Shown here: positions 1 to 8,440 of the stretch, piece after piece
How the letters are laid out: every line of letters begins with the position of its first letter
Position numbering within the stretch: the stretch's first letter is position 1
Assembly (NCBI RefSeq): GCF_021117295.1
Contig: NZ_CP088247.1
Span: 3,053,001-3,117,000, forward strand
DNA length: 64,000 nt
Direction: 5' to 3'
DNA from: Methylorubrum sp. B1-46
Lineage (GTDB): Bacteria > Pseudomonadota > Alphaproteobacteria > Rhizobiales > Beijerinckiaceae
Translations under genes and position numbers: made by a program
Notes under the pieces: model-generated
Seen by the model: the letters and a program-made list of their open reading frames with translations, nothing else
Databases searched by the model: none
Told to the model about the DNA's origin: nothing

Positions 1-358
1 GGAAGACCGTTCCGCGGAAGTTCGAAAGACCTTGAATGATGCCGTCCACGGCTTACCTCGCTGTCCGTCGCCACGCGTGAGCAGACGCGCTGGGACGTAG
101 GGAATGCTGGCTGGAAGACAGACGGCGACCCGCCTGTCGGTGCGCGAAGTCCAAGACATCCGATGTGACAGGACGCGGCGCGGGCGCCGTCTCCGTCAGG
201 CACAAGGCCGCTCGCGCCGTAGCGAGGATCGCGACGGCGTGTGAGCCGGTGCCATGTCGCCCGGAATGCTCGGCCGCTCCTCAAGCGGAGCGACCGAGGA
301 TGAGGTGCGAGGGCGTGACCGTCGGCGCGGATCGAGCGGCGCGCCGGACGGGGCCTGA
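1..358. other. No supported gene at left edge
   Basis: The only open frame here (from 165 on the plus strand) encodes an Arg/Ala-rich sequence with no recognisable domain, no ribosome binding site and the composition expected of a random frame in GC-rich DNA. I see no RNA gene, repeat or terminator in this stretch. Confidence 0.5.
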
Positions 359-673
359 TTAGCGCGCCCGGCGGCGCGGCTCGGTGCCGGCGGCCCAGCG
401 CGGCTCGACGGTGCCGCGGCGGACGGCCGTGCGGGCGACGCCGCCCTTGGCGCCGGCGTTCTCGCTCAGCATCGGCGCGCCGAGGATCTGGCCCGTCCCC
501 ATCCGCTGCGAGCGGACCGAGCGGGGGTCATGATAGGGATCGTCGACGTAGCTGCTCATGAAGGCGCCGCCGGCCTGCTGGCGGCTGCCGCCGCCACCGC
601 CCTCGGCCTGTGCCGCGATCGGCAGAGCAACCGCTGCCATTGCGATGAAAGTAACCGTCATCACGCGCTTCAT
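359..673 (-). CDS. Small secreted protein of unknown function
   Basis: A 104-residue protein. The N-terminus has a Lys/Arg start (MKRVM), a hydrophobic core to about residue 20 and an AQA cleavage site near residue 23, a clear Sec signal peptide. The mature part starts with a Gly run, is Arg-rich at the end and has no cysteine. The upstream DNA on this strand (about 690-850) is AT-rich and suits a promoter; an AGGATT-like site precedes the ATG. I recognise no family. The signal peptide and start make a real gene likely; its role is unknown. Confidence 0.65.
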   Translation of the reverse strand: MKRVMTVTFIAMAAVALPIAAQAEGGGGGSRQQAGGAFMSSYVDDPYHDPRSVRSQRMGTGQILGAPMLSENAGAKGGVARTAVRRGTVEPRWAAGTEPRRRAR

Positions 674-1126
674 ATCGAAATCCTCTCGTAATCCCTGAGT
701 TGCAAAATTTTTTGTCTGACTTTTTGCTGCAAAGAGACAGTAATTACGAGATTTGTATTTTGGAAGTGCGTTTTATCACCGTTATGAAATCGAAATTTAA
801 TCCTGGAAGATCGCGATTTTAGTGCGCGATCGCACCAATTATCTCCAAAAATATTGCGATGAGGGGATGAAAATCCAAACTGCCCCGTCAGAATTTAATC
901 CGCCCCTGCGGCGATGAAGCGTGCTGTCATTTTGCCGATGCAGGAAGCCGCGTTCGATCGAAGGGTTGGGGGAGGGCCGGCGGTTCCTCGACGGGCGGTT
1001 CCGACATGAGAGACGATGTCGAAAGCGGGCCAAACCTATGCGGGGGAGCGCGCGAACGGCACCCGGCGCATTGCCCGAGGATGAACTCGAAACAACGATG
1101 AATTTGCAGTCTTCGATCGTGAAAAC

Positions 1127-1166
1127 CTTCATCAGACAGTATCGCGTGCGATACCGTCTGATGAAG
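1127..1166. repeat. Near-perfect inverted repeat, 19-bp arms
   Basis: The left arm CTTCATCAGACAGTATCGC (1127-1145) and the right arm GCGATACCGTCTGATGAAG (1148-1166) are reverse complements with one mismatch, separated by GT. This could be an operator, an extrudable cruciform or the stem of a small RNA. It is not followed by a T-run, so it is a poor intrinsic terminator. Confidence 0.8.
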
Positions 1167-1171
1167 AGCAG

Positions 1172-1192
1172 GCTCATGAAAACGCTATGAGC
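1172..1192. repeat. Short hairpin beside the 1127-1166 inverted repeat
   Basis: GCTCAT (1172-1177) and ATGAGC (1187-1192) can pair around a 9-base loop, starting only five bases after the larger inverted repeat. The AAAAA run after it is a T-run on the minus strand only upstream of the stem, so terminator function is doubtful. Confidence 0.45.
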
Positions 1193-1365
1193 TAAAAACG
1201 GCAGGACAGCGTTCTTGTCCCGCCGATTGCCGGCCCGGCCCGTGACGATGCGGGAGCCGTTCTCGTTTCATGATCCTACGGCGAGCGGGTCCTGGCCCCC
1301 GCAGAGTCGTACCGGAGAGCTCGTCCTTTTTCCGAAGACCGGTGGGCGACTTCCGGGACGATCCT

Positions 1366-1764
1366 TTAGCGGCCCGGTGCGGTTTCCTTGCGCTTCAGGA
1401 ACGCTTCCATCTGCGCGATCTCGGTGTCCTGCGCCTTGATGATCTCCTCGGCGAGCTTGCGGATCTCGGGATCTTTCGAGTGTTCGCGGGCGATCTTGGC
1501 CATCTCGATCGCGCCGCGGTGATGCGGGATCATCCCGCGCACGAAATCGACATCGACATCGTTGGTGTAGCGGATGTCCATGTCGCGATGCATGCGGGCA
1601 TCCGCACCGCGGAACGCCTTCGTTGCCGCGCTGTCGCTCGCAGCGGTCTTCGCGTCCGGATGACCGTGTGCGTGGTGGTGATGCCCGTCGCCGGCAACGG
1701 CCGGAACGGCAAGGGAGCCGGCAAGGCAGCCGAGGAGGAGAGCGGCGCGATAAGCTTTCATCAT
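1366..1764 (-). CDS. DUF305 family secreted His-rich protein
   Basis: A 132-residue protein starting MMKAYRAALL, with a Sec signal peptide ending near AVAG (about residue 25) and a His-rich patch straight after it (HHHHAHGH). The DUF305 signature MIPHHRGAIEMAKIAREH lies near residue 80, followed by an amphipathic helix with KAQDTEIAQMEAFL. DUF305 proteins are small ferritin-like four-helix proteins, often found in metal-related loci; the His pair is the likely metal site. An AAGGA site lies about 9 bases before the first ATG. It is third of three minus-strand genes encoding small secreted metal-ligand-rich proteins, 28 bases after the preceding stop. Confidence 0.85.
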   Translation of the reverse strand: MMKAYRAALLLGCLAGSLAVPAVAGDGHHHHAHGHPDAKTAASDSAATKAFRGADARMHRDMDIRYTNDVDVDFVRGMIPHHRGAIEMAKIAREHSKDPEIRKLAEEIIKAQDTEIAQMEAFLKRKETAPGR

Positions 1765-1792
1765 CAGGTGTATCCTTGAAACGAACGGATCA

Positions 1793-2188
1793 TCAGTCGA
1801 AGCGGGCACTGGCGGCGGCTCCGCCGGGCGCGGTGATGCGGACAGCTCCGGTGGGACGCTCTCCCAGTGCGGTCTCGGCCTTGCCCGTGAGCCGCCCACC
1901 CTCCGGACTGAGGGGGATGCGCATGGCCTTGTTGCCGGATTTGAGGATCGCGACGGCCGAAAAGCCCTCCGTCGGCAAGGGTTTGCCGTCGCCGTCGGTG
2001 AGATAGACCGCGACGGTCCCGTCCTGTGTGACGAGTTCAGCGTGCCAGGCTCCCGCCCCCTCGACACGCCCGCCATGGGGACCGGGCGGATGGTCGTGAT
2101 CGTGCGGGCTGCCTCGGTGGTGCTGGGCGCCTGCCGGCGCGGCAAACAGGGCGAGCGCCAGAACGGCGCAAGGAAAGGCACGTTTCAA
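1793..2188 (-). CDS. Small periplasmic His-rich protein
   Basis: A 131-residue protein. I place the start at a TTG (2186-2188) because it has GGAG six to eight bases upstream and puts a classic signal peptide (LKRAFPCAVLALALFAAPAGAQ) at the N-terminus; a longer frame upstream lacks these. The mature protein opens with a His/Pro/Asp-rich stretch (QHHRGSPHDHDHPPGPHGG) typical of metal-binding tails, then a small beta-rich domain with no cysteine. It probably acts in the periplasm with the DUF305 protein downstream. The specific family is not recognised; metal binding is inferred from the histidines. Confidence 0.65.
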   Translation of the reverse strand: MKRAFPCAVLALALFAAPAGAQHHRGSPHDHDHPPGPHGGRVEGAGAWHAELVTQDGTVAVYLTDGDGKPLPTEGFSAVAILKSGNKAMRIPLSPEGGRLTGKAETALGERPTGAVRITAPGGAAASARFD

Positions 2189-2470
2189 CGGCTTTCTCCT
2201 ATCAGGATGGATCTTGGATTTCCGCTCACGGCTGACCACGCCCTGCCGGCGGCGGTCGGCGCATCGAGCGGCGTTGCCGGAGTTCCCGGTGAGCGTCGGC
2301 GCTCTCAAGGCGGATCGGCTTCGTTCCGCGAGGCCGTTGGGCTGGAGCCGATGCGTGGCCCTGAGGGAGCGACAGGGTCGAGGCTCTCAGGGCCGCCACG
2401 GAACCGTCGGACGGCGCGATCAAACCCTCACGGCGAAGGTGACGTCACACGGCAGCCGGAGGACACGCGG

Positions 2471-2914
2471 TCAGACGGGGCGTCTGGGAGGTTCGGCCTG
2501 CAGCTCGGGCACGATGCCCGCCCAGTACGGCCCATCGCCGGCGCGCGCCCGATCGCGCGCGGCCATCGGAGCCAGTCCCGGAAACAGCGAAGGCGCGAGG
2601 GCAACGGCACAGCAGAACGCCGGCGCATGTCCGCAGGCACCGCCGACCGAGCACGTCGGGCAAGCACATGCCGGACGAACAGCCTCGACCGCGGTGCCGG
2701 CAAAGGTCCGTGCGGTCGTCGCCGAGCCTGAGACGCGGATATCCGCGGCGACGCCGGCCAAGACCAGCAGATCGGCGGGTGGGGCAGCGACAGGTTGCGT
2801 GCCAGGCGCGAGCCGGTGGCCGCCATGCGCATGGGCGCCGGACGGCATCAGCGACGCGGCGATCGTGACGATCACCGCCGCCAGCCAGAGCGCGATGGGA
2901 CGGGCGGACTTCAT
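2471..2914 (-). CDS. Small secreted Cys-rich protein, unknown
   Basis: A 147-residue protein starting MKSARPIALW with a signal peptide or membrane anchor and an AHAHGG processing region near residue 30. About residues 85-105 hold a dense cysteine/histidine cluster (ACACPTCSVGG followed by CGHAPAFCC) that could bind metal or form disulfides. Two hydrophobic stretches may be membrane segments. It heads the three-gene minus-strand set at 1366-2914, although 280 bases separate it from the next gene. Longer upstream starts are possible but lack a ribosome site. Function is unknown; metal handling is suggested only by composition and neighbours. Confidence 0.55.
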   Translation of the reverse strand: MKSARPIALWLAAVIVTIAASLMPSGAHAHGGHRLAPGTQPVAAPPADLLVLAGVAADIRVSGSATTARTFAGTAVEAVRPACACPTCSVGGACGHAPAFCCAVALAPSLFPGLAPMAARDRARAGDGPYWAGIVPELQAEPPRRPV

Positions 2915-3508
2915 GGGTGCCGTCCCCGTAGCATGGACCGGCGGCTGCAGACAGGGGCAAGGAATACTGCGATCGGCTTCATGCTCGTGCCTTGCCGCTA
3001 AAATCGGCATCGGCGCGATCCGGGATTCAGAAGCGGACTCCGCAATCACGTCGTTCGACGCGATTGAACTCAAATCGGACGACCCGAGCCCTGGGCCGTG
3101 AGTCAGACTGCGCGCGACCGATCGCCTCTCGCGGACTTTGGCGTTTCGGGCGCGGGCGCCTCGAAGGCTGGAGCCTCGCCCGTCCGCGCTGGACGCCGAG
3201 CGCATCACCACAGATTGCGAGCACGGCTCAGAATTTCGAGAACTCATCGTCGCTTAGATGAAATTCCGGAGGCGGCCCTGCCGGCCGCGCCGCCCGAGGC
3301 AGCCTGGAAAAGGTCTAGCTCAGATGCACCTATGCGCCGCCCGAGCTTGCGCTCGACTTAACCTTCTACGCTTCGCCGGCAACGATGAACTTGCGTGCTC
3401 TCCCCTCAATACCCACAAGCCTGGCGTAGTTTTTTTAATTCTTCTCTTGCATCGCTGCGCATCACGTATGATCTTGGCGCCCGGGGGCCCTCGGAACGGA
3501 CACGCAGG
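2915..3508. other. Intergenic region upstream of mucR-like gene
   Basis: About 590 bases with no convincing gene; overlapping frames on both strands are Arg/Ser/Ala-rich and lack domains. The last 100 bases are AT-rich (a T run at about 3430-3440 and a TATGAT box near 3468) and probably contain the promoter of the MucR-like gene. Confidence 0.45.
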
Positions 3509-3991
3509 ATGACAGAAGAAAATCTAAAATCGTTCAACGATTTCGTAGAGCTGGCGAGCGATATCGTCTCGTCGTACGTGTCGAACAACTCAGTCCCCGC
3601 TTCCGAGCTTCCGGGCCTGATCATCAACGTTCACGCCGCCTTGACCGGCCTGAGCAGTCCCGAGGCCGCCGCCGCTCCCGCCGAGGAAGTGATCGAGAAG
3701 CCGTCTTCCGCACAGATCCGCAAGTCCGTCACGCCGGACGCGATCATCAGCTTCATCGACGGCAAGCCCTACAAGACCCTGAAGCGCCACCTCGGCACCC
3801 ACGGTCTCGACCCCTATTCGTATCGCCAGCGCTACGGCCTGCCGAACGACTATCCGATGGTCGCCCCGAACTACGCCGCGCAGCGCTCCGCGCTGGCGAA
3901 GTCGATCGGTCTCGGACGGCCGGGCGGCCGTATCGAGGAAGAGGCTCCCGCGCCCGAGCCGAAGTCCCGTTCGCGCCAGAAGGTCGCCTGA
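3509..3991 (+). CDS. MucR/Ros family transcriptional regulator lacking the zinc Cys
   Basis: A 160-residue protein starting MTEENLKSF. MucR/Ros proteins are alphaproteobacterial DNA-binding regulators of exopolysaccharide, motility and cell-cycle genes. The N-terminal oligomerisation half (about residues 5-50) and the C-terminal binding domain (about 75-140) are recognisable, with KTLKRHLGTHGLDPYSYRQ and the conserved tail LPNDYPMVAPNYAAQRS. The usual zinc-ligand cysteine in the DYIVCLEDGK region is serine here (DAIISFIDGK), and the protein has no cysteine at all. Some MucR homologues are known to fold without zinc, so it may still be active. It lies about 140 bases upstream of the chemosensory operon on the same strand. 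Confidence 0.88.
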   Translation: MTEENLKSFNDFVELASDIVSSYVSNNSVPASELPGLIINVHAALTGLSSPEAAAAPAEEVIEKPSSAQIRKSVTPDAIISFIDGKPYKTLKRHLGTHGLDPYSYRQRYGLPNDYPMVAPNYAAQRSALAKSIGLGRPGGRIEEEAPAPEPKSRSRQKVA

Positions 3992-4129
3992 TCCGACGCT
4001 CGTCGCCGCAACGGCCGGCCCAATCGGTCGGTCGTGAAACCTTTGCCTTCGGCGAGCGTCAACCGCATGATCGAGACGACGAGCGGACCCTTGTCCGCTT
4101 CCGGCGGCGTGCCGCCCCGAGGACATGCG

Positions 4130-4627
4130 ATGCCGGGTTTGCCCACCCTTCTTCTGGATCTCGCCGGCACGACCTGCGCCTTGCCGCGGGCCGAGATCCG
4201 CGAGATCCTTCCTCTGCCGCGCCTGCACGCGCCGCCGGCCGCGGGGGGGCCGCTCGCCGGCTTCCTCAACCTGGCCGGTGAGCCGGTGCCCGTCATCGAT
4301 CTCGCCGCCTTGTTCGACCTTCGCGCCGCCGGCGGCGACGATCCCTACCGGCACGTCCTGCTGGCCCGGCAGGGCGCCATCGCCTTTCTCGTCGACCGTG
4401 CGCTCGATCTCATCCAGGTCGAGACCGATGCGCTGCGGCCGGTCGAGGTCGCCCGCAGCCTGAACGGCTGCGTCGTCGGCGAATTCGCCTGGGCCGGTCG
4501 GCTCGTGCATCTCCTCTCGCTCGACCGGATCCTCACCCTCGAAGAGCGGACCCGGCTCGACGCGCTGACCCGGCAGGCGACGACGCGGCTCGCCCGGTTC
4601 GAGCCCGAGGGCGCGCGCCCGGCCTGA
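4130..4627 (+). CDS. CheW-like adaptor (WspB-like position)
   Basis: A 165-residue CheW-domain protein, first gene of the chemosensory operon. CheW adaptors couple methyl-accepting receptors to CheA at the membrane. The beta-rich domain shows CALPRAEIREIL and the characteristic GFLNLAGEPVPVIDLAALF block, then AFLVDRALDLIQV. I chose the ATG at 4130 because it has GAGGA upstream and starts next to the fold; the frame also stays open to an ATG at 4034. Ten bases separate it from cheR. Order in the operon (adaptor, CheR-TPR, adaptor) matches wspB-wspC-wspD. Confidence 0.88.
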   Translation: MPGLPTLLLDLAGTTCALPRAEIREILPLPRLHAPPAAGGPLAGFLNLAGEPVPVIDLAALFDLRAAGGDDPYRHVLLARQGAIAFLVDRALDLIQVETDALRPVEVARSLNGCVVGEFAWAGRLVHLLSLDRILTLEERTRLDALTRQATTRLARFEPEGARPA

Positions 4628-4637
4628 GACCCCGATC

Positions 4638-6113
4638 GTGACCGGCCCTACGGAGCGGCACCGGCGCGCCGCGAGCGCGACGGTCGATCCCGTCTTTCCC
4701 GCCCTGAAGGCGCGCCTAATCGCCCAGACCGGGCACAATTACTACGAAGACAAGGACGATCTGCTCTTCGACCGTCTGCGCAAGCGGATGCGCGTGCGCG
4801 GTCTGGCCGATTGCGCCGCCTATCTGACCCTGCTCGACGGGCCGGCCGGGCGCGAGGAATGGGCGGCGCTCGAGGCCGAGATCACCATCGGCGAAACCTT
4901 CTTCTTCCGCTACGCCGAGCAATTCGCCGCCCTGCGCGGGACGATCCTGCCCGAACTGATCGAGGCGCGCAGCGAGACGCGCCGCCTGCGGATTTGGAGC
5001 GCCGGCTGCTCGACCGGAGCGGAGCCCTATTCCATCGCCATCCTCGTCCACGATCTCCTCGGAGAGGCGCTCGCCGATTGGTCCGTGACCATTCTGGGCA
5101 CCGATCTCAGCGCGGCGGCGCTCGCCACCGCCCGCGCGGCGGAGTTCGGACCGTGGGCCCTGCGCACCCTGGACACCGAGGAGCGCGCCCGCTGGTTTCG
5201 TCGCACGCCGGCGCGGCCGGGGCTGCCGCATGGCGGCTACGCCCTTCGGCCTGCCTTCCGGCGCATGGTCCGCTTCGAGCGGCAGAACCTGCTGAGCCTG
5301 ATCGATGGGAGCGATCGCACGCCAGCGAGCTTCGATCTCATCCTGTGCCGCAACGTCCTGATCTATTTCAGTCCCGATCACGTCAACCGCATCGTCCGGG
5401 CCCTGGGCGAACGGCTCAACCCGCGGGGCTGGCTCCTGATCGGCCACGCCGAGCCCAACCCGACCTTCTCCCAATGGCTGCAGCCGGTCGCCCTGCCGGG
5501 AACGGTCGCCTACCGCCCGCTCGATACCCCGACGATCGAGCCGCCGCCGGTTCTCATCTCTGCGATCCTCGATGCGGCCCCGATTCCACTCGCGCCGCCG
5601 CCCGTGCCGGTGGATGTCCCCGACATTCCGGCATCGCGTCCGCCGACTGTCCTGCCGGAGCCGATTCCGATCCCGGCGGCGCCCGCGACGGATCACCCGC
5701 TCTCGCCGGGCGATCTCCTGGCCGAGATCCGCGTGATGGCCGATGCCGGCGAGACGGCGCGGGCCTGGCGCCGGCTGCGCGAGGAGATCGACGGCTACGC
5801 CACCGATCCGGCCCTGCGCTACTACGAGGGCCTTCTCGCCCTCGATCTCGGACGGGAGCGGGAGGCCGAGCGGGCTCTCCGGGGCGCGCTGTTCCTCGAC
5901 CGCGGCTTCATCATGGCCCATTTCCAGCTCGGGCTGCTCCTTTCCCGCGGCGGGCGCCGCTCCGAGGCCGCCCGCGCCCTCGACAATGCGCTGCGCCTCG
6001 CGCAAGGACTGCCGCCGGAGACGATCCTGCCGGAGGGAGACGGAGTGAGCGCCGCACGCTTGGCCGACAGCGCACGCCGCGTCCTGGCCGGAATCACGGT
6101 CAGTGACGCATGA
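4638..6113 (+). CDS. cheR: CheR methyltransferase with C-terminal TPR (WspC-like)
   Basis: A 491-residue protein from a GTG start. CheR transfers methyl groups from S-adenosylmethionine to receptor glutamates. Residues about 20-280 form the methyltransferase: an all-alpha N-terminal part, the SAM motif WSAGCSTGAEPYSIA near residue 120, and FDLILCRNVLIYF near 235. A Pro-rich linker (about 300-355) leads to a TPR-like helical C-terminus (about 360-485, GLLALDLGREREAERALRGAL). A CheR-TPR fusion is the layout of WspC and FrzF rather than of flagellar CheR. Its stop overlaps the next ATG, implying translational coupling. Confidence 0.92.
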   Translation: MTGPTERHRRAASATVDPVFPALKARLIAQTGHNYYEDKDDLLFDRLRKRMRVRGLADCAAYLTLLDGPAGREEWAALEAEITIGETFFFRYAEQFAALRGTILPELIEARSETRRLRIWSAGCSTGAEPYSIAILVHDLLGEALADWSVTILGTDLSAAALATARAAEFGPWALRTLDTEERARWFRRTPARPGLPHGGYALRPAFRRMVRFERQNLLSLIDGSDRTPASFDLILCRNVLIYFSPDHVNRIVRALGERLNPRGWLLIGHAEPNPTFSQWLQPVALPGTVAYRPLDTPTIEPPPVLISAILDAAPIPLAPPPVPVDVPDIPASRPPTVLPEPIPIPAAPATDHPLSPGDLLAEIRVMADAGETARAWRRLREEIDGYATDPALRYYEGLLALDLGREREAERALRGALFLDRGFIMAHFQLGLLLSRGGRRSEAARALDNALRLAQGLPPETILPEGDGVSAARLADSARRVLAGITVSDA

Positions 6114-6667
6114 AGATCGGCCTGACCGCCGGAGCGGACCCGAAGGCGCGCCACGCCGCGCTGCTCGACGCGCGCGCCGCCGCGCTCGCCGCACGCCGGG
6201 CGGGCGAGGAGGAGACGGTCGAGACCGCCGCCTACCTCGTCTGCGCCTGCGGGCCGGAGCGTTACGGGCTGTCGCTGGCGGCGGTCGCGGGCGTCGCCCT
6301 CGAGCGACCCTGCACCGGCCTGCCCGGCGCGCCGCCGGCGCTGAAGGGCATCACCGCCGTGTCGGGCGCGATCGTCAGCGTGCTCGACCTCGCCTCCTGC
6401 CTCGGGCTCGGAACGAAAGGCGAGGACGAGACCGGCCACGTGGTGCGCCTGCGCGTGCAGGAGCCGCCAGTGGCGCTCGCCGTCGATCGCGCGCTCGGTA
6501 TCGCGCACATCGACGCCGCGCTGGCACGGCCGACAGCCAGACCGGAAAGTTTGGGACGCGGCCCGCTTTCGGGCTATGCACCGCCCGGCTCGGACAGGAC
6601 GGGCGACATCCGCGAGGGATTCTCCCTCGTCGATCTACCGGCCCTGCTCGCCCGCTTCACAACTTGA
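6110..6667 (+). CDS. Second CheW-like adaptor (WspD-like position)
   Basis: A 185-residue CheW-domain protein whose ATG overlaps the cheR stop. An Ala/Arg/Glu-rich helical N-terminal extension (about residues 1-40) precedes the CheW fold: CGPERYGLSLAAVAGV, then LKGITAVSGAIVSVLDLA and ALAVDRALGIAHI. Wsp-type systems carry two adaptors, one usually binding the receptor and kinase and the other dedicated to a sub-assembly; which does what here cannot be told from sequence. The receptor gene follows 62 bases later. Confidence 0.88.
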   Translation: MKIGLTAGADPKARHAALLDARAAALAARRAGEEETVETAAYLVCACGPERYGLSLAAVAGVALERPCTGLPGAPPALKGITAVSGAIVSVLDLASCLGLGTKGEDETGHVVRLRVQEPPVALAVDRALGIAHIDAALARPTARPESLGRGPLSGYAPPGSDRTGDIREGFSLVDLPALLARFTT

Positions 6668-6729
6668 TCGTCCAAGAAACCGTCCAACTCTCGGACGAAG
6701 TTTCGCCCCCCCGCACGCCTGCCGGAGCC

Positions 6730-8418
6730 ATGTCACCCGTGTCGCTCTCGATCGGAAAACGCATCCTCCTCGGCTTCGTGGCGGCCAGCCTGATCGTGGC
6801 GGCTCTGGGCGCCTACGCCCTGCGTCAGATCGGCAGCGTGCGCGACATGACCGACCTAATCGTCACCCGCGACGTCGGCGTGCTGCGCCAGCTCGACGAT
6901 CTCGGCAACGTCGCACGCAACATGGGTCTCGTGCGCCGCAACGCGGTGATCGCCGTCCTGACGCAAGGACAGGGACAATCGGCGCAGGCCCGGCAGGATG
7001 ATTTCCTGGGAAGCTGGCGCCAGAACGTGGCGGAACTGGACCGGCTCCTCGCCACCATCACCGGAGAGGTGAAGGAATTCCAATCCGGTGCGCTCTCGGC
7101 GGAGCGCGTCGTGGCCTGGGGCCGCCTCGCCACCGTGATGACCGAGACCGCCGAAGCCTTCCGCGCGGTCCGCATCGCGAGCGAGCAGCAGTTGCGCGCG
7201 GTGGACGGCCGCGACATCGCCACGGTCGAGGGCAAGAACGAAGAGGTCAACCGGCTCCACGATGGATTGCTGCGCAGCATCGCCAACGCCCGCACGGCTC
7301 TCGACGGCGTCATCGGCGCGGGCCAGCGCAGCGTCAGCGAGATCTACCGCAACAGCATCCTCTCGGTCGCCATCACCGTCGCCGCCTCGGTCCTGCTCTC
7401 GATCCTGGTGACGGTGCTGATCAGCCGCGCGGTGGTGCGCCCCCTGGAGGACGTGATGCGCTTCGTCGCGCAGATCGGCGAGGGCGACCTGACCGGCCGC
7501 CTGAACCGCACGGGCAACGACGAGATCGGCCGGCTCGGCGACACGCTGAACCGCATGGTCGCGGGCCTGTCCGACCTCGCCCGCACCAACCGCGCGGCGA
7601 CCGCCGACCTCAACGCGGCCGCCGCCGAAATCCGGGCCTCGGCTCAGGAGCAGGCGGCGAGCGTCGAGGAGCAATTCGCGGCCGTGCAGGAGACCGCGGC
7701 GACGGTCGACGAGATCACCCACTCGGGGGCGCAGATCTCGAAGCGGGCGACCGAGGTCATCGCCACCGCCCAGGCCGCGGCGCAGACCGCCCGCTCGGGC
7801 CTGCGCGCGGCCACCGACACCGCCAAGGCCATGGAATCGATCCGCGAACAGGGCGAGGCGGTCGCCGGCAACATCGTCGCGCTCTCCGAGAAGACCCAGG
7901 CGATCGGCGAAATCATCGTCACCGTCAACGACATCTCCGAGCGCACCCACCTGCTCGCCCTCAACGCCGCCATCGAGGCGGCTGCGGCGGGCGAGAGCGG
8001 GCGCAGCTTCGCCATCGTCGCCTCCGAGATGAAGCTGCTCGCCGACCAAGCGAAGGGCGCCACCGCGCAGGTGCGCGGCATCCTCGGTGAGATCCAGCGC
8101 GGCATCAACGCCTCGGTGATGCTGACAGAGGAGGCGGTGAAGCGCGCGGCAGCGGGCAAGAACCGCACCGATTCCACCGTCCGCACCATCGAGGAGATGG
8201 CCGCGCGGGTGGAGGAGGGCGTGCAGACCTTCCAGCAGATCGTGGCCTCGACCAACCAGCAGCAGCTCGGGATCGAGCAGGTGATGGGTGCGCTGCAGAA
8301 CATCCGGCAGGCGAGCCAGCAGACGGCCGCCGGCACACGCGAGGTCGAGACGGCCTCGGCGAACCTGACGGAACTGGCGCAGGGCCTGATGGCGCTGGCC
8401 GAGCGCTACCGGCTCTAG
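6730..8418 (+). CDS. Methyl-accepting chemoreceptor with divergent hairpin tip
   Basis: A 562-residue receptor from an ATG at 6730 (the frame is open upstream, but this start puts the first membrane helix at residues 11-32). A helical periplasmic domain of about 175 residues, resembling the four-helix-bundle class, is followed by a second membrane helix (about 209-231), HAMP (about 232-284) and the signalling hairpin. The tip reads ISERTHLLALNAAIEAA then AAGESGRSFAIVA. Compared with the consensus [21 protein letters not shown], Gln, Asn and Arg are replaced at residues 405, 407 and 419. The last of these corresponds to Tsr Arg388. There is no C-terminal CheR-tethering pentapeptide. It is the only receptor in the operon. 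Confidence 0.93.
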   Translation: MSPVSLSIGKRILLGFVAASLIVAALGAYALRQIGSVRDMTDLIVTRDVGVLRQLDDLGNVARNMGLVRRNAVIAVLTQGQGQSAQARQDDFLGSWRQNVAELDRLLATITGEVKEFQSGALSAERVVAWGRLATVMTETAEAFRAVRIASEQQLRAVDGRDIATVEGKNEEVNRLHDGLLRSIANARTALDGVIGAGQRSVSEIYRNSILSVAITVAASVLLSILVTVLISRAVVRPLEDVMRFVAQIGEGDLTGRLNRTGNDEIGRLGDTLNRMVAGLSDLARTNRAATADLNAAAAEIRASAQEQAASVEEQFAAVQETAATVDEITHSGAQISKRATEVIATAQAAAQTARSGLRAATDTAKAMESIREQGEAVAGNIVALSEKTQAIGEIIVTVNDISERTHLLALNAAIEAAAAGESGRSFAIVASEMKLLADQAKGATAQVRGILGEIQRGINASVMLTEEAVKRAAAGKNRTDSTVRTIEEMAARVEEGVQTFQQIVASTNQQQLGIEQVMGALQNIRQASQQTAAGTREVETASANLTELAQGLMALAERYRL

Positions 8419-8440
8419 GTCCGGACGAGCGCTCCGCCGC

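Larger units (their letters stand above)
674..1365. other. Intergenic region, AT-rich with two hairpins
   Basis: About 690 bases without a convincing gene. Positions 690-850 are much more AT-rich than the surroundings and probably hold the promoter of the small secreted protein on the minus strand. Open frames around 840-1190 overlap on both strands and show no domain or ribosome binding site. The main structure is the inverted-repeat pair at 1127-1192, listed separately. Confidence 0.5.

Noticed and set aside
165..362. Plus-strand open frame of 65 codons at the left edge
   Set aside because: Arg/Ala-rich with no domain, no ribosome site and an end overlapping a better-supported minus-strand gene.
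3098..3361. Possible small gene between the Cys-rich protein and the MucR-like gene
   Set aside because: Several overlapping frames compete, all low complexity, without start signals or homology I recognise.
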